Of a DNA stretch of 64,000 nt, positions 1 to 8,274 are shown one piece after another. The stretch spans positions 1 through 64,000 of the forward strand of contig CANKBS010000003.1 in the NCBI GenBank assembly GCA_947480015.1, read 5' to 3'. The notes under the pieces were generated by a model that was given only the letters and a program-made list of their open reading frames with translations, had not been told where the DNA came from and did no database searches. A program made the translations under genes and the position numbers. How positions within the stretch are numbered: position 1 is the stretch's first letter; every line of letters begins with the position of its first letter. This stretch comes from Sphingobacteriaceae bacterium. GTDB lineage: Bacteria; Bacteroidota; Bacteroidia; B-17B0; Aurantibacillaceae.

Positions 1-61
1 TCTTACGTTTAATATCCTTGATTAAACTCTGAGCTGTTTTCTTGTTTGGATTCGTTTCCAT
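1..61 (-). mobile_element. 5' end of a probable IS3-type transposase gene (partial, runs off left edge)
   Basis: An ATG at 59-61 on the minus strand opens a frame that stays open to the window edge and gives 20 residues starting METNPNKKTAQ and ending IKDIKRK. A short lysine-rich lead-in with a 'KDIKRK' stretch is how many IS3-family OrfA/transposase proteins of Bacteroidota begin before their 'RRKF(S/T)AEEK' helix. The call therefore rests on recall of that family and on only 20 codons. The gene points away from the broken beta-helix gene at 121-2334, which ends about 60 bases upstream of it. A candidate terminal sequence TGTACTGA lies at 121-128 on the minus strand, resembling IS150-like ends. 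The body and other end of the element are outside the window. Confidence 0.45.
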
Positions 62-120
62 TTTCTTATTGTTTTACATTGGTTAAACTTAAGAAAATGT
101 CTCTTTGTTTTTATATTAAA

Positions 121-1074
121 TCAGTACACTTTGGTTTGAAACGCTACAGTTCCTGTATTTATGATGTTACTAAATGTGCAATTACTCATGTTTAATGCAA
201 GTGTGGTTGCACCTGTATTTAATAAACAATTCAATGTGCCGGTGGTATTCATTGTATTGGAACACGACACAAACATATTATTACTCAAATCGCTTGTGGT
301 ATTGCTTTGTCCACTATTATAAATAAAGTAACGAGCACTGCTAGTCGAAATCCAACCCGAACTATTTATCGTGTTTCCGGACATACTTAATAGGTTTGAA
401 CTCACCCCACTATTATAAACACCTATAAATGGTCCGCCTGCATTGGCTGAAAAATTACAATTGCTTATAAGATTCGAATTAAACGACTGCGATAAATAGG
501 TATTTGTAATCACTCCGCGATTAAAAATAAGATGTAATGAACCTGAAGTGACTGCCGAGTTTATTCCTGTAAACGCGTTGTTATTTACAAGCAAGGTATT
601 GGTTGACCCGGCATTGTTATAAATTCCATAAAATGAACCCGAATTGACAAACGAAAAAGAAGAAGCTGAAATCAAATTATTAGTAAAAGAAATTGAATTG
701 CCAATTGACCGTGTGTTATACAATAAATGAACCGGTCCGTTAAAAGCAGTAACCACATGATTGGAAAAACTGTTTCCATTCATTGTTAAATTAGCGAATG
801 AAATACCATTATTATATAAAGCATAATAAGCGCCGGTTGATGAAATACTGTGCGTGCAATTTGATATAACATTATTGTTCATGCTCACAGTATTATCGGT
901 ATTACCGGCATTATAAATTAATTGGGTAGATCCTTGCGAGGCATTCGTGCTTATAGCATTAATAACATTTCCATTCGCACGATAGGCGGCCGTGCTTATA
1001 GCATTGTTATTAAGAACAAAATAAGAGCCGGTAGTGCTTGCCGTATTGCTACATGTCATGAAACTGTTAGTATT
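121..1074 (-). pseudogene. Downstream part of a broken beta-helix surface protein
   Basis: This stretch continues the reading frame of 1075-2334 after a single in-frame TAG (1075-1077), with no frameshift. It encodes about ten more Asn/Ser/Thr-rich beta-helix coils of roughly 35 residues, each built around a '(I/L)YN' step and an 'NNxF/I' step. An ATG at 1057-1059 could restart translation, but the product would have no signal peptide and would not be exported. The frame stops at 121-123 in mid-repeat (…GTVAFQTKVY), without the conserved C-terminal sorting domain expected on a T9SS cargo. The adjoining transposase start suggests that an insertion sequence cut the gene here. Probably non-functional remains of one long adhesin-like gene. 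Confidence 0.7.
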
Positions 1075-2334
1075 CTAATTTATGGCATTGGTAACAGCAC
1101 CAGTATTGTATATCAAATAGTTTGTTCCGGTGTTTGCCTTAGTACTTATATTACTAAAACTATTATTTTGTATACTAAGATATGAGGCGTTGGCAGAATT
1201 GTTATAAATCCCATAAAATGAACCGGTGGTGTTTAACAGGTTACTGCAATTATCAATATTGTTATCAGTGATCGTAATGGTATTATTAGCCGCCGTGGCA
1301 CCTGCAACATTTTCGATAGCGGCCACTTGTGCGCCTATGGCAGCTGAATTAAGGGTAATAAAATTATTCGTAATTGTCACATTGGCACTCGTAGCGGTAT
1401 TCATATATATACCGCGCAAGGCATTCACGTGGTTTGTACCGGAACCGGTATTATTATTTAATTGATTGTATGATACATTGCAATTGTACTGAGCAAGGGT
1501 TCGAATACCCGCCGCAGGATTGGTTGCTCCTAAAGCACCGCCAAAATTTAGTATTTTGTTGCCGGTTACGGCGGTCACGCCTCCTATGTCATTGCCGATG
1601 TCAGCTAGTGTAAAAGGACTGGTTGCTGCAAAACCAATCAAAGCAATACCTACGTTACAATTTATAATAGTATTAGCGTAAAATAAATTAGTTGAGTTTG
1701 TGCCATTACTGGAAGTTGGACTGAGTGCAGTGGTTTGAGCACTTGCCAATGCATTAACCACATTAATACCTCTCGATCCGTCTACAGCAGGACCAAGTCC
1801 GGTAGCATTATTAATAGTGTTTAGAGTAATGATACAATTTTGAATCGTATTGTTTTGACAGCCATCGGTTAAACTCGATTTAAAAAAACCATAACCGTAT
1901 TCCATGGTAGCAGGGTTTGTTGTATTAACATCCTTCAAATCGATTCCATTTATGGTCACATAATCGGAACCAATAAAACGCCAAATACCATCCTGCACTG
2001 CTGTACCCGGCGTTCCAAGGCCGCCAGCATAAGCATTTATGATTGGGTTGGGTCCTGGTCCAATTTTTTGAAAAGTAATTGGGTTTACGGAAGTTCCACT
2101 AGCCGTTAAAACCAAACCGCCGGCTGGCGACGTTTCTATTAATCCGGCCTGAATATTAATAATAACGGGGCCTGATATCCCTTGTAAATTGAGATCACTT
2201 ACCGCTGCTGAAATACTTGGGTAACTTCCCGGCACAAAATAATTTCCGGACAACTGCGAATGACCTTGTTGGCTAAAAACCAACACGACATATAAGATAA
2301 AAAGACGCCGAAACTTGAGTAAATTATATTGCAT
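1075..2334 (-). CDS. Secreted right-handed beta-helix repeat protein, N-terminal part (419 aa, ends at premature TAG)
   Basis: The first 26 residues form a signal peptide (basic MQYNLLKFRR, hydrophobic core, GHSQ). They are followed by 'GNYFVPGSYPSISAAVSDLN', the usual opening of Bacteroidota parallel beta-helix surface proteins. The rest is Asn/Thr/Ala-rich coils with repeated 'NN(x)I' and 'IYN' steps. The frame ends at TAG 1075-1077, yet the same frame continues the repeat pattern to 121. When neighbouring repeats are aligned, the stop falls at a hydrophobic position (I/L in sister copies), so TTG to TAG is the simplest change. If exported, the 419-residue piece would lack a C-terminal sorting domain. 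Role unknown; surface adhesion or glycan binding is only the family-level guess. Confidence 0.75.
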   Translation of the reverse strand: MQYNLLKFRRLFILYVVLVFSQQGHSQLSGNYFVPGSYPSISAAVSDLNLQGISGPVIINIQAGLIETSPAGGLVLTASGTSVNPITFQKIGPGPNPIINAYAGGLGTPGTAVQDGIWRFIGSDYVTINGIDLKDVNTTNPATMEYGYGFFKSSLTDGCQNNTIQNCIITLNTINNATGLGPAVDGSRGINVVNALASAQTTALSPTSSNGTNSTNLFYANTIINCNVGIALIGFAATSPFTLADIGNDIGGVTAVTGNKILNFGGALGATNPAAGIRTLAQYNCNVSYNQLNNNTGSGTNHVNALRGIYMNTATSANVTITNNFITLNSAAIGAQVAAIENVAGATAANNTITITDNNIDNCSNLLNTTGSFYGIYNNSANASYLSIQNNSFSNISTKANTGTNYLIYNTGAVTNAIN

Positions 2335-2445
2335 GGCTAATTAGCCAAATTTAATGCATTTTTGCTTATAGAAAATAGGCAAATCGTTAAATTTAACGAC
2401 AAAAGCATTGTTATTATCGACTAAAGCCTAAATATAGGCTGCGAA

Positions 2446-3837
2446 TTACTTATCCTGTTTGAATTTAATATAGGTGAGGTTAAATTTAGGTTTATATACT
2501 GGATCATTACTTCCAACTAAAACCACCCGTTCTATATAATTATCACGCCTTAGTAATAGTAAATTTTTTGAATTTAAATAATACAAGGGCGTAAACACCA
2601 CGTCGGCATTAGCTACAGACAAATAAAAACCATAGTTCTTTTTCTTACCACTCATAATGGCCTGTGCTTGGCGGGCAATATTAAACACATAACGGTTCTT
2701 GGTAGCATCATAGGTACCATCGTATCGTAGATAATCAGATGAATTTAATAAATCCAAATCATAGGTTTCTCGCCCGCTTGAATCGAGCGGAAGGACCACA
2801 AGTTTAGGAGGCAAAATGTATCGACCTACCCCTGTACCTAATTGTATTTTTGAATCCACATTAAAAATAATTTCTGCCCGATTAATCGCCTTAGGAATTG
2901 AATCAGGATTGTATTTCAAATAAGGAATCTCAAATTTTAATTTGGTAAGTCCCATCCCTCCTAAAAATAAATTAACACTACCTAATGCTGTGTCGCCATT
3001 AATTTGTTTTGCTAAAGTAGTACTCGGTGTGAATTTTACCGTGTTAATTTTAACGGCACTGGCACCTGTAAATACTAGTTTGTAATCAGTAACAGTGTCA
3101 GATGGGGTGATTCCAGTTTTGTAATGTAAATACAAGCCACTCACATCAGCACCTAAATCGGCTTTATAAATGACACCTTCTGTTCCGCTGGCAAAGGATG
3201 TCTTAATATAAAAACCCTTGTATTTCGCCAAAAAAACATCGTTATTAACCAAACTAGCAGTGTCCTTAAATAATTGACTTGCAAAATTAAAATCAAGTGG
3301 TATGCGTATTACCGGCACTCCGTAAGGCTTATCGGTGAAGGTGGTTGAATAACTATAGGTCATCGGAACCGGATTATGCAAACGGGTAATGGAAGTGAAA
3401 TACGTTTGTTTTACCGATAAACTCGAATCGAGGGGGTAAACTGAAAAGGTTAATGGCACTGTTGGATCGCCCATGTAGGCCACATTATCAACTGCCAACA
3501 CGATTTCTGCAGATAGTAGACTGGCAGTATTACCAAAGTTAATATTAGTGGTTGGCAAATTGGCATTTAAATATATGCCACATTCGGTGCTGCCAAAATA
3601 AGCATCTCTGTGACTGCCTAAATACTTGTATTGATCAGAAAAAGTTACAATAGAATCAAACTTGAGTGTGTGAGCTGTAACTGCTAGATCTCCTATAAAC
3701 TCAGCATTTAAAGCATCTTCAGCAGGCTGTACATCTACCCCTAATACATTATGATCTTTTTTACAAGCCAATACCAATGTGCTAACTATAATAATGAACA
3801 CAATTTTATGAAGGGAAGGAATCAGTTTTTTATTCAT
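2446..3837 (-). CDS. DUF4270 family lipoprotein
   Basis: The 463-residue protein begins MNKKLIPSLHK, then a hydrophobic stretch and the lipobox LVLA-C (Cys about 25), so it should be lipid-anchored, probably in the outer membrane. The body is beta-rich with the N-terminal pattern 'VLGVDVQPAEDALNAEF' and a C-terminal 'YLRYDGTYDATKNRYVFNIARQAQ' block that I recognise as DUF4270, a Bacteroidota-specific family of unknown function. I chose ATG 3835-3837; a TTG four codons upstream is less convincing because it only delays the lipoprotein signal. The gene lies 124 bases downstream of the GT5-like gene on the same strand, separated by a strong terminator, so it probably has its own promoter. The pairing with that gene is common in the phylum. 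Confidence 0.8.
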   Translation of the reverse strand: MNKKLIPSLHKIVFIIIVSTLVLACKKDHNVLGVDVQPAEDALNAEFIGDLAVTAHTLKFDSIVTFSDQYKYLGSHRDAYFGSTECGIYLNANLPTTNINFGNTASLLSAEIVLAVDNVAYMGDPTVPLTFSVYPLDSSLSVKQTYFTSITRLHNPVPMTYSYSTTFTDKPYGVPVIRIPLDFNFASQLFKDTASLVNNDVFLAKYKGFYIKTSFASGTEGVIYKADLGADVSGLYLHYKTGITPSDTVTDYKLVFTGASAVKINTVKFTPSTTLAKQINGDTALGSVNLFLGGMGLTKLKFEIPYLKYNPDSIPKAINRAEIIFNVDSKIQLGTGVGRYILPPKLVVLPLDSSGRETYDLDLLNSSDYLRYDGTYDATKNRYVFNIARQAQAIMSGKKKNYGFYLSVANADVVFTPLYYLNSKNLLLLRRDNYIERVVLVGSNDPVYKPKFNLTYIKFKQDK

Positions 3838-3912
3838 GTAATCCCGCAAAAATAAGTATTAAATGCCATCTATTTTGGATTTAGTTTTTTTTGGGAATAC
3901 TTTCGCGGGCAT

Positions 3913-3946
3913 AAAAAAACCCGTTTCAGTTACCTGAAACGGGTTT
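3913..3946 (-). terminator. Intrinsic terminator after the GT5-like gene
   Basis: A perfect 13-bp stem (3917-3929 with 3934-3946, core ACCCGTTTCAG) closes a four-base loop. On the minus strand it is followed by a run of seven T (3913-3919, partly in the stem). It lies 15 bases past the stop of 3962-4792 and upstream of the DUF4270 gene. Confidence 0.85.
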
Positions 3947-3961
3947 AAGATAGTTACTGTT

Positions 3962-4792
3962 TTAGCTCAACACTTTGGCTTCTTCAAGCATCTCATCGTA
4001 AAATTCATTAAATGCATCCATATATTCTAACTCGTTTTTATAAGATAAAAACGGCTTAGCGGATTTTTTAATAAACTTCTCGATTTCCGGATTCAGTTTT
4101 TCTGAACCTTGAATGATACCATCTGCAAATTCTATGGATTGTTTAATCATATTTATATGACTCGATTCTTCTGACAAAAGTTTTAGGTCCTTTTTATTAA
4201 AACCGTCAAAGGCAAGCTTTTCCATAAACTTTTTATTCAAAGTCTTAGGAAACTCATCATCATATAGAGAAACCACAATTTTGGTATCAGCAAAAAGTGG
4301 ATCTTCCGGATAGTATTTTTTAATGTATAATGGCATTAAAGAAGTAAACCAACCATGGCAGTGAATAATATCCGGCTGCCACCCTAATTTTTTTACCGTT
4401 TCTGCAACGCCGCGTACAAAAAACATGGCGCGTTCATCGTTATCATCAAAATACTTACCGCTCGTTTTGTCGGTTAACATGGCCTTACGACCAAAATATT
4501 CTTCATTATCGATAAAATATACCTGCATTCTGGCTGTTGGAATACTTGCCACCTTAATAATGAGCGGGTGATCCACGTCATTAATAACCATATTCATCCC
4601 CGAAAGGCGAATAACTTCATGTAATTGATGGCGACGTTCATTAATACTACCATATTTTGGCATAAAGGTACGGATCTCTTTTCCGCGCTCTTGAATACCT
4701 TGTGGAAGTCTTCTGCCTATCTTACCAACATATGTTTCATCTAAATACGGTGTAATGTCTTGAGAAACAAAAAGGACCTTGGCTTTCTTCAT
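3962..4792 (-). CDS. Glycogen/starch synthase-like protein, GT5 N-terminal domain only
   Basis: The 276 residues match the N-terminal Rossmann half of GT5 glycogen/starch synthases: 'KVLFVSQDITPYLDE' at the start, 'FMPKYGSINERRHQLHEV' near 45-60, 'YFIDNEEYFGR' near 90-100 and 'PDIIHCHGWFTSLMPLYIK' near 140-158. True GlgA is about 470 residues and has a second GT1 domain, absent here. The usual ADP-glucose-binding KxGGL motif is replaced by 'GKIGRRLP', so classical glycogen synthesis is doubtful. This short form recurs in Bacteroidota next to panC and DUF4270, as here. It is divergent from panC with 92 bases between starts. A role in polysaccharide metabolism is inferred from the fold only. 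Confidence 0.8.
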   Translation of the reverse strand: MKKAKVLFVSQDITPYLDETYVGKIGRRLPQGIQERGKEIRTFMPKYGSINERRHQLHEVIRLSGMNMVINDVDHPLIIKVASIPTARMQVYFIDNEEYFGRKAMLTDKTSGKYFDDNDERAMFFVRGVAETVKKLGWQPDIIHCHGWFTSLMPLYIKKYYPEDPLFADTKIVVSLYDDEFPKTLNKKFMEKLAFDGFNKKDLKLLSEESSHINMIKQSIEFADGIIQGSEKLNPEIEKFIKKSAKPFLSYKNELEYMDAFNEFYDEMLEEAKVLS

Positions 4793-4884
4793 ACGTTGAT
4801 TAACTCCTTTTAGATTATATTATACAAAATTACGAAAAAATAATCCAATTTTCAAAGTAAATTGTAGCTTTATGGCCTTATTTA

Positions 4885-5727
4885 ATGTTAATCTTCAACA
4901 AAATAACTGAATTAGAGGGCTTTTTAGAGGGCTTAAAGTCTAAAGGTCAAAGCATTGGCTTTGTCCCAACAATGGGCGCTTTGCATAAAGGCCATATTTC
5001 GCTTATAGAGGCCTCCAAAGCCACTTGCGACGTCACGGTTTGCAGTGTTTTTGTGAATCCCACCCAATTTAACGATACAGCCGACCTCGCCCATTACCCG
5101 CGCATGCCGGAAGCGGATACACTTTTATTGGAACAAGCCAATTGCGACGCCTTGTTTTTACCCACCGTATCAGAAATCTATCCTACCCGTGAAAAACAAA
5201 TTTTTGATTTTGGTGAACTCGACAAAATACTCGAAGGAAAATACCGTCCGGGTCATTTTAATGGGGTAGCGCAGGTCGTAAAACGTTTTTTTGAAATTGT
5301 ACAACCCAACAGAGCCTTTTTTGGAAGTAAAGATTTTCAACAGGTGAAAATTGTTGAAGCTTTGGCAAAACAAATGAAATCGGGCGCGGAAATCGTCTCC
5401 TGCGCCATTTTAAGAGAGCCTGACGGGCTTGCGATGAGCTCGCGAAACGCATTACTTTCCTCTAACGAACGCGTTCTAGCGAGCCTTATTCCGCGTTTAC
5501 TGACTAAGGCTAAAGAATTAGCCTTAAGTTCTGGTCTTCTAGCCGCAAAAGAATACCTATCAAAAGAAGTGGCTAAACAGCCACTAATGAAACTCGATTA
5601 TTTTGAGTTTTGTAATCCAACAAATCTAACAACCATCACCCAGCTTCAACCGAATGAAAAAGTAGTTGCACTTTTAGCCATTTTCGTTGGCAAAATCAGA
5701 TTAATTGATAATATAATTTTAAACTGA
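4885..5727 (+). CDS. panC: Pantothenate synthetase
   Basis: PanC joins pantoate and beta-alanine with ATP in the cytoplasm to make pantothenate, the precursor of coenzyme A. The 280-residue length is normal. Diagnostic motifs are in order: PTMGALHKGH at 28-37 (HxGH nucleotide-binding signature), 'SVFVNPTQF' near 54-62, 'FGSKDFQQ' at 146-153 and 'REPDGLAMSSRN' at 177-188 (KMSKS-like loop). ATG 4885 puts the first strand directly before the PTMG motif and leaves no room for a longer protein. panB and panD are not in the window. The divergent neighbour is the GT5-like gene; glyS follows but has its own promoter. Confidence 0.95.
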   Translation: MLIFNKITELEGFLEGLKSKGQSIGFVPTMGALHKGHISLIEASKATCDVTVCSVFVNPTQFNDTADLAHYPRMPEADTLLLEQANCDALFLPTVSEIYPTREKQIFDFGELDKILEGKYRPGHFNGVAQVVKRFFEIVQPNRAFFGSKDFQQVKIVEALAKQMKSGAEIVSCAILREPDGLAMSSRNALLSSNERVLASLIPRLLTKAKELALSSGLLAAKEYLSKEVAKQPLMKLDYFEFCNPTNLTTITQLQPNEKVVALLAIFVGKIRLIDNIILN

Positions 5728-5729
5728 TT

Positions 5730-5760
5730 TTTCTCTGCCGGATTTAAATTTCTATTTTTG
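5730..5760 (+). promoter_or_regulatory. Housekeeping promoter for glyS
   Basis: TTTC at 5730-5733, exactly 19 bases, then TATTTTTG at 5753-5760. This fits the Bacteroidota form TTTG-N19-TAnnTTTG except for a C at the end of the -33 box. It begins 3 bases after the panC stop and predicts a leader of roughly 15 bases. Confidence 0.55.
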
Positions 5761-5780
5761 CAGCCTAATAAAAATTCATT

Positions 5781-7322
5781 ATGTCGCAAAAACCGGAAGA
5801 TTTTTTTAAGCATGTTATCTCACACAGTAAGGAGTACGGTTATATTTTTCAAAGCAGCGAAATTTACGATGGCCTTAGTGCTGTATACGATTACGGACAA
5901 TTGGGTGTTGAATTAAAAAAGAATATTCGCGACTATTGGTGGAAGGCGATGGTTCAATTACACGAGAATATTGTAGGGCTTGACGCTGCTATTTTTATGC
6001 ACCCTACAACTTGGAAGGCCAGTGGACACGTGGATGCATTTAACGACCCCCTCATTGACAATAAGGACAGTAAAAAGCGATACCGCGCCGATGTACTCAT
6101 TGAAGAACATATAGCGAAAATTGAAGATAAAATAACTAAGGAAGTTGAAAAGGCTGCCAAACGATTCGAAAATTTTGATGCCGCTGTGTTTCTTTCTACA
6201 AATGCAAGAGTAAAAGAATATCAAGATAAAATTGATGCCATTAATGCTCGTTTTAAAACTGCACTTAACGATAATAATTTAGAAGATGTTAAACAAATTA
6301 TTATTGACCTGGAAATTGTTTGCCCTATCAGTGGCAGCCGCAACTGGACCGATGTACGTCAATTCAATTTGATGTTTAGCACTTCAATGGGTTCTGTTTC
6401 TGAGGATGCAAACACCATTTATTTAAGACCCGAAACCGCACAAGGTATTTTTGTAAATTATTTGAATGTTCAAAAAACTGGACGTATGAAAATTCCTTTT
6501 GGTATTGCGCAAACCGGTAAAGCTTTTAGAAATGAAATTGTAGCCCGTCAGTTTATTTTCCGCATGCGTGAATTTGAGCAAATGGAAATGCAATTTTTTG
6601 TAAAACCGGGCACGGAAATGGAATGGTACGAGTACTGGAAAAAAGCCCGTCTTAACTGGCATTTATCATTAGATTTAGGTGCTGATAAATACCGATTCCA
6701 CGATCATCTCAAATTAGCGCATTATGCCAATGCTGCTTGCGACATTGAGCACAATTTCCCTTTTGGGTTTAAAGAATTAGAAGGTATTCACTCACGCACC
6801 GACTTTGATCTTAAACAACATGAACAATTTTCGGGAAAAAAATTACAGTATTTCGATCCCGAATTAAATCAAAATTATGTTCCCTATGTGGTTGAAACTT
6901 CGGTTGGCCTAGATCGTTTGTTTTTATCCATTCTGTCGTCTGCCTTAAAAGAAGAAACCTTGGAGGGTGGCGATACCCGCACAGTGCTGAATCTTCCGCC
7001 GGCATTAGCACCTTATAAGGCCGCTGTTTTTCCATTGGTGAAGAAAGATGGCCTGCCCGAACTGGCCGAGAGCATTGTAAAGGATTTGAAATTTGATTTT
7101 AATATTGCTTACGATGAAAAGGATACGGTTGGAAAACGTTACCGTCGCCAAGATGCCTATGGCACACCGTTTTGCATCACAGTTGATCATCAAAGTTTAG
7201 AGGACAAAACAGTTACTGTGCGCCACCGTGACACCATGATTCAAGAAAGAATCGCAATTGATAAACTTTCTACTTTTTTAGAAGAGCGCGTAAGTTTGAA
7301 GAGTTTGCTTAAAACCTTATAG
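5781..7322 (+). CDS. glyS: Glycyl-tRNA synthetase (single-chain class II)
   Basis: This alpha2-type glycyl-tRNA synthetase charges tRNA-Gly. Class II signatures are visible: the N-terminal 'QSSEIYDGLSAVYDYGQLGVELK' typical of this form, motif 2 'FRNEIVARQFIFRMREFEQMEMQ' near residues 250-275, and motif 3 'VETSVGLDRLFLSIL' near 372-386. The C-terminal anticodon-binding domain (about 415-513) includes 'GKRYRRQDAYGTPFCITVD'. The 513-residue length is usual for Bacteroidota. A convincing promoter lies just upstream. The gene runs convergently into the HIT gene with only three bases between the two stop codons and no hairpin between them. Confidence 0.95.
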   Translation: MSQKPEDFFKHVISHSKEYGYIFQSSEIYDGLSAVYDYGQLGVELKKNIRDYWWKAMVQLHENIVGLDAAIFMHPTTWKASGHVDAFNDPLIDNKDSKKRYRADVLIEEHIAKIEDKITKEVEKAAKRFENFDAAVFLSTNARVKEYQDKIDAINARFKTALNDNNLEDVKQIIIDLEIVCPISGSRNWTDVRQFNLMFSTSMGSVSEDANTIYLRPETAQGIFVNYLNVQKTGRMKIPFGIAQTGKAFRNEIVARQFIFRMREFEQMEMQFFVKPGTEMEWYEYWKKARLNWHLSLDLGADKYRFHDHLKLAHYANAACDIEHNFPFGFKELEGIHSRTDFDLKQHEQFSGKKLQYFDPELNQNYVPYVVETSVGLDRLFLSILSSALKEETLEGGDTRTVLNLPPALAPYKAAVFPLVKKDGLPELAESIVKDLKFDFNIAYDEKDTVGKRYRRQDAYGTPFCITVDHQSLEDKTVTVRHRDTMIQERIAIDKLSTFLEERVSLKSLLKTL

Positions 7323-7325
7323 CAA

Positions 7326-7721
7326 TTATTTAAAGTTTGAAGCAATGAGTTGTGCCGTTGCATCAAACACTTCCTTTGAAAATTTTAATTTTTCATGCGT
7401 GAAGTCACAATCACTGGTTTTATTAATCGGAATTAAATGAATATGGGCATGAGGCACCTCTAATCCGACAACCTGCATCGATATACGTTTGCAGGGTATT
7501 GAAATCTTAATAGCATCGGCCACACGTTTGGTAAATTCCATAAGACCTGCGTAAGATACATCATCTAAATCAAACAAATAGTCGACTTCTTTTTTAGGAA
7601 TAACTAAACTGTGTCCACGTTTTAAAGGGAAAACATCGAGAAAGGCAAGATACTGATCGTTTTCTGCGATTTTATAATAAGGTATTTCACCGGCAACTAT
7701 TTTGGAGAAAACACTAGGCAT
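7326..7721 (-). CDS. HIT family nucleotide-binding protein
   Basis: A 131-residue histidine-triad protein, normal for the Hint/PKCI branch. It shows 'SVFSKIVAGEIPYYKIAEND' at the N-terminus, 'GHSLVIPKKEVDYLFDL' near 36-52, and the catalytic triad HAHIHLIPI at 91-99 (H91, H93, H95). Such enzymes hydrolyse nucleoside phosphoramidates or adenylated substrates in the cytoplasm; the natural substrate here cannot be read. It starts 5 bases after the greA stop, so it is almost certainly co-transcribed with greA, a common Bacteroidota pairing. Confidence 0.92.
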   Translation of the reverse strand: MPSVFSKIVAGEIPYYKIAENDQYLAFLDVFPLKRGHSLVIPKKEVDYLFDLDDVSYAGLMEFTKRVADAIKISIPCKRISMQVVGLEVPHAHIHLIPINKTSDCDFTHEKLKFSKEVFDATAQLIASNFK

Positions 7722-7726
7722 GTCAA

Positions 7727-8203
7727 TTAAATGGATATTTCTGAGACTTCAAAAGTTACTTTGCCGGCCGGAACCATCACATCTACCTTTTCGCCTACTT
7801 TTTTACCAAGGAGGGCGCGACCAATTGGGGAGTCAACAGAAATTTTACCAATCTTTAGATCAGCTTCGTTTTCGGCTACCAGCGTATATTTCATAGACGC
7901 GCCATTATTTAGATTCTTGATTTTTACCGTTGTTAATATACTAACCTTTCTCAAATCAATTTTACTTTCGTCAACAATGCGGGCATTAGCAATAATATCT
8001 TCAAGTTTACTAATTCTGAATTCCAACATTGCTTGAGCTTCTCTAGCAGCGTCGTATTCGGCATTTTCACTTAAATCGCCTTTATCTCTTGCGTCCACAA
8101 TTGCCTGAGTAGCCGTTTTGCGCTCTACTGTTCGCAACTGATGCAACTCATCTTTCAACTTTCGTAAGCCTTCTTCTGTATAATATCCTATTTGCTGTGC
8201 CAT
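7727..8203 (-). CDS. greA: Transcription elongation factor GreA
   Basis: GreA binds backtracked RNA polymerase and stimulates cleavage of the extruded RNA 3' end. The 158-residue protein has the two-part layout: an N-terminal antiparallel coiled coil (about 1-75) with the tip signature 'ARDKGDLSENAEYDAAREAQ' carrying the acidic Asp/Glu residues that enter the polymerase channel, and a C-terminal FKBP-like domain (about 80-158) with 'DSPIGRALLGKKVGE'. It is the first gene of a greA-HIT operon. A -7-like box at 8259-8266 and a terminator-like hairpin at 8230-8246 both lie upstream of its ATG, so the hairpin may sit in the greA leader. Confidence 0.95.
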   Translation of the reverse strand: MAQQIGYYTEEGLRKLKDELHQLRTVERKTATQAIVDARDKGDLSENAEYDAAREAQAMLEFRISKLEDIIANARIVDESKIDLRKVSILTTVKIKNLNNGASMKYTLVAENEADLKIGKISVDSPIGRALLGKKVGEKVDVMVPAGKVTFEVSEISI

Positions 8204-8229
8204 TACCTCTGGTTTTTAAAAACAAAGAA

Positions 8230-8246
8230 TCCCGAAATTATCGGGA
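8230..8246 (-). terminator. Hairpin with U-rich tail between the PorV-like gene and greA
   Basis: A 6-bp stem TCCCGA/TCGGGA (8230-8235 with 8241-8246) is followed on the minus strand by TTCTTTGTTTTT. It can terminate the envelope operon that ends at 8275. Because a possible greA promoter box lies before it (8259-8266), it could also act inside the greA leader. Confidence 0.6.
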
Positions 8247-8258
8247 CTCTCATTATAA

Positions 8259-8266
8259 CAAATGTA
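8259..8266 (-). promoter_or_regulatory. Possible -7 element of a greA promoter
   Basis: The minus strand reads TACATTTG, a full match to TAnnTTTG. The upstream half is weak: only CTTG, 17 bases away, so this is tentative. It would start RNA near 8252, placing the hairpin at 8230-8246 in the leader. Confidence 0.35.
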
Positions 8267-8274
8267 CTAAATTT

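Noticed and set aside
922-1465. Plus-strand frames opposite the beta-helix gene
   Set aside because: Antisense of repetitive Asn/Ile/Thr codons; no start-region or domain support.
121-2334. Repetitive Asn-rich region considered as a CRISPR or tandem DNA repeat
   Set aside because: The repeats are at protein level only (about 35 residues, diverged codons); there are no identical DNA repeats with unique spacers.
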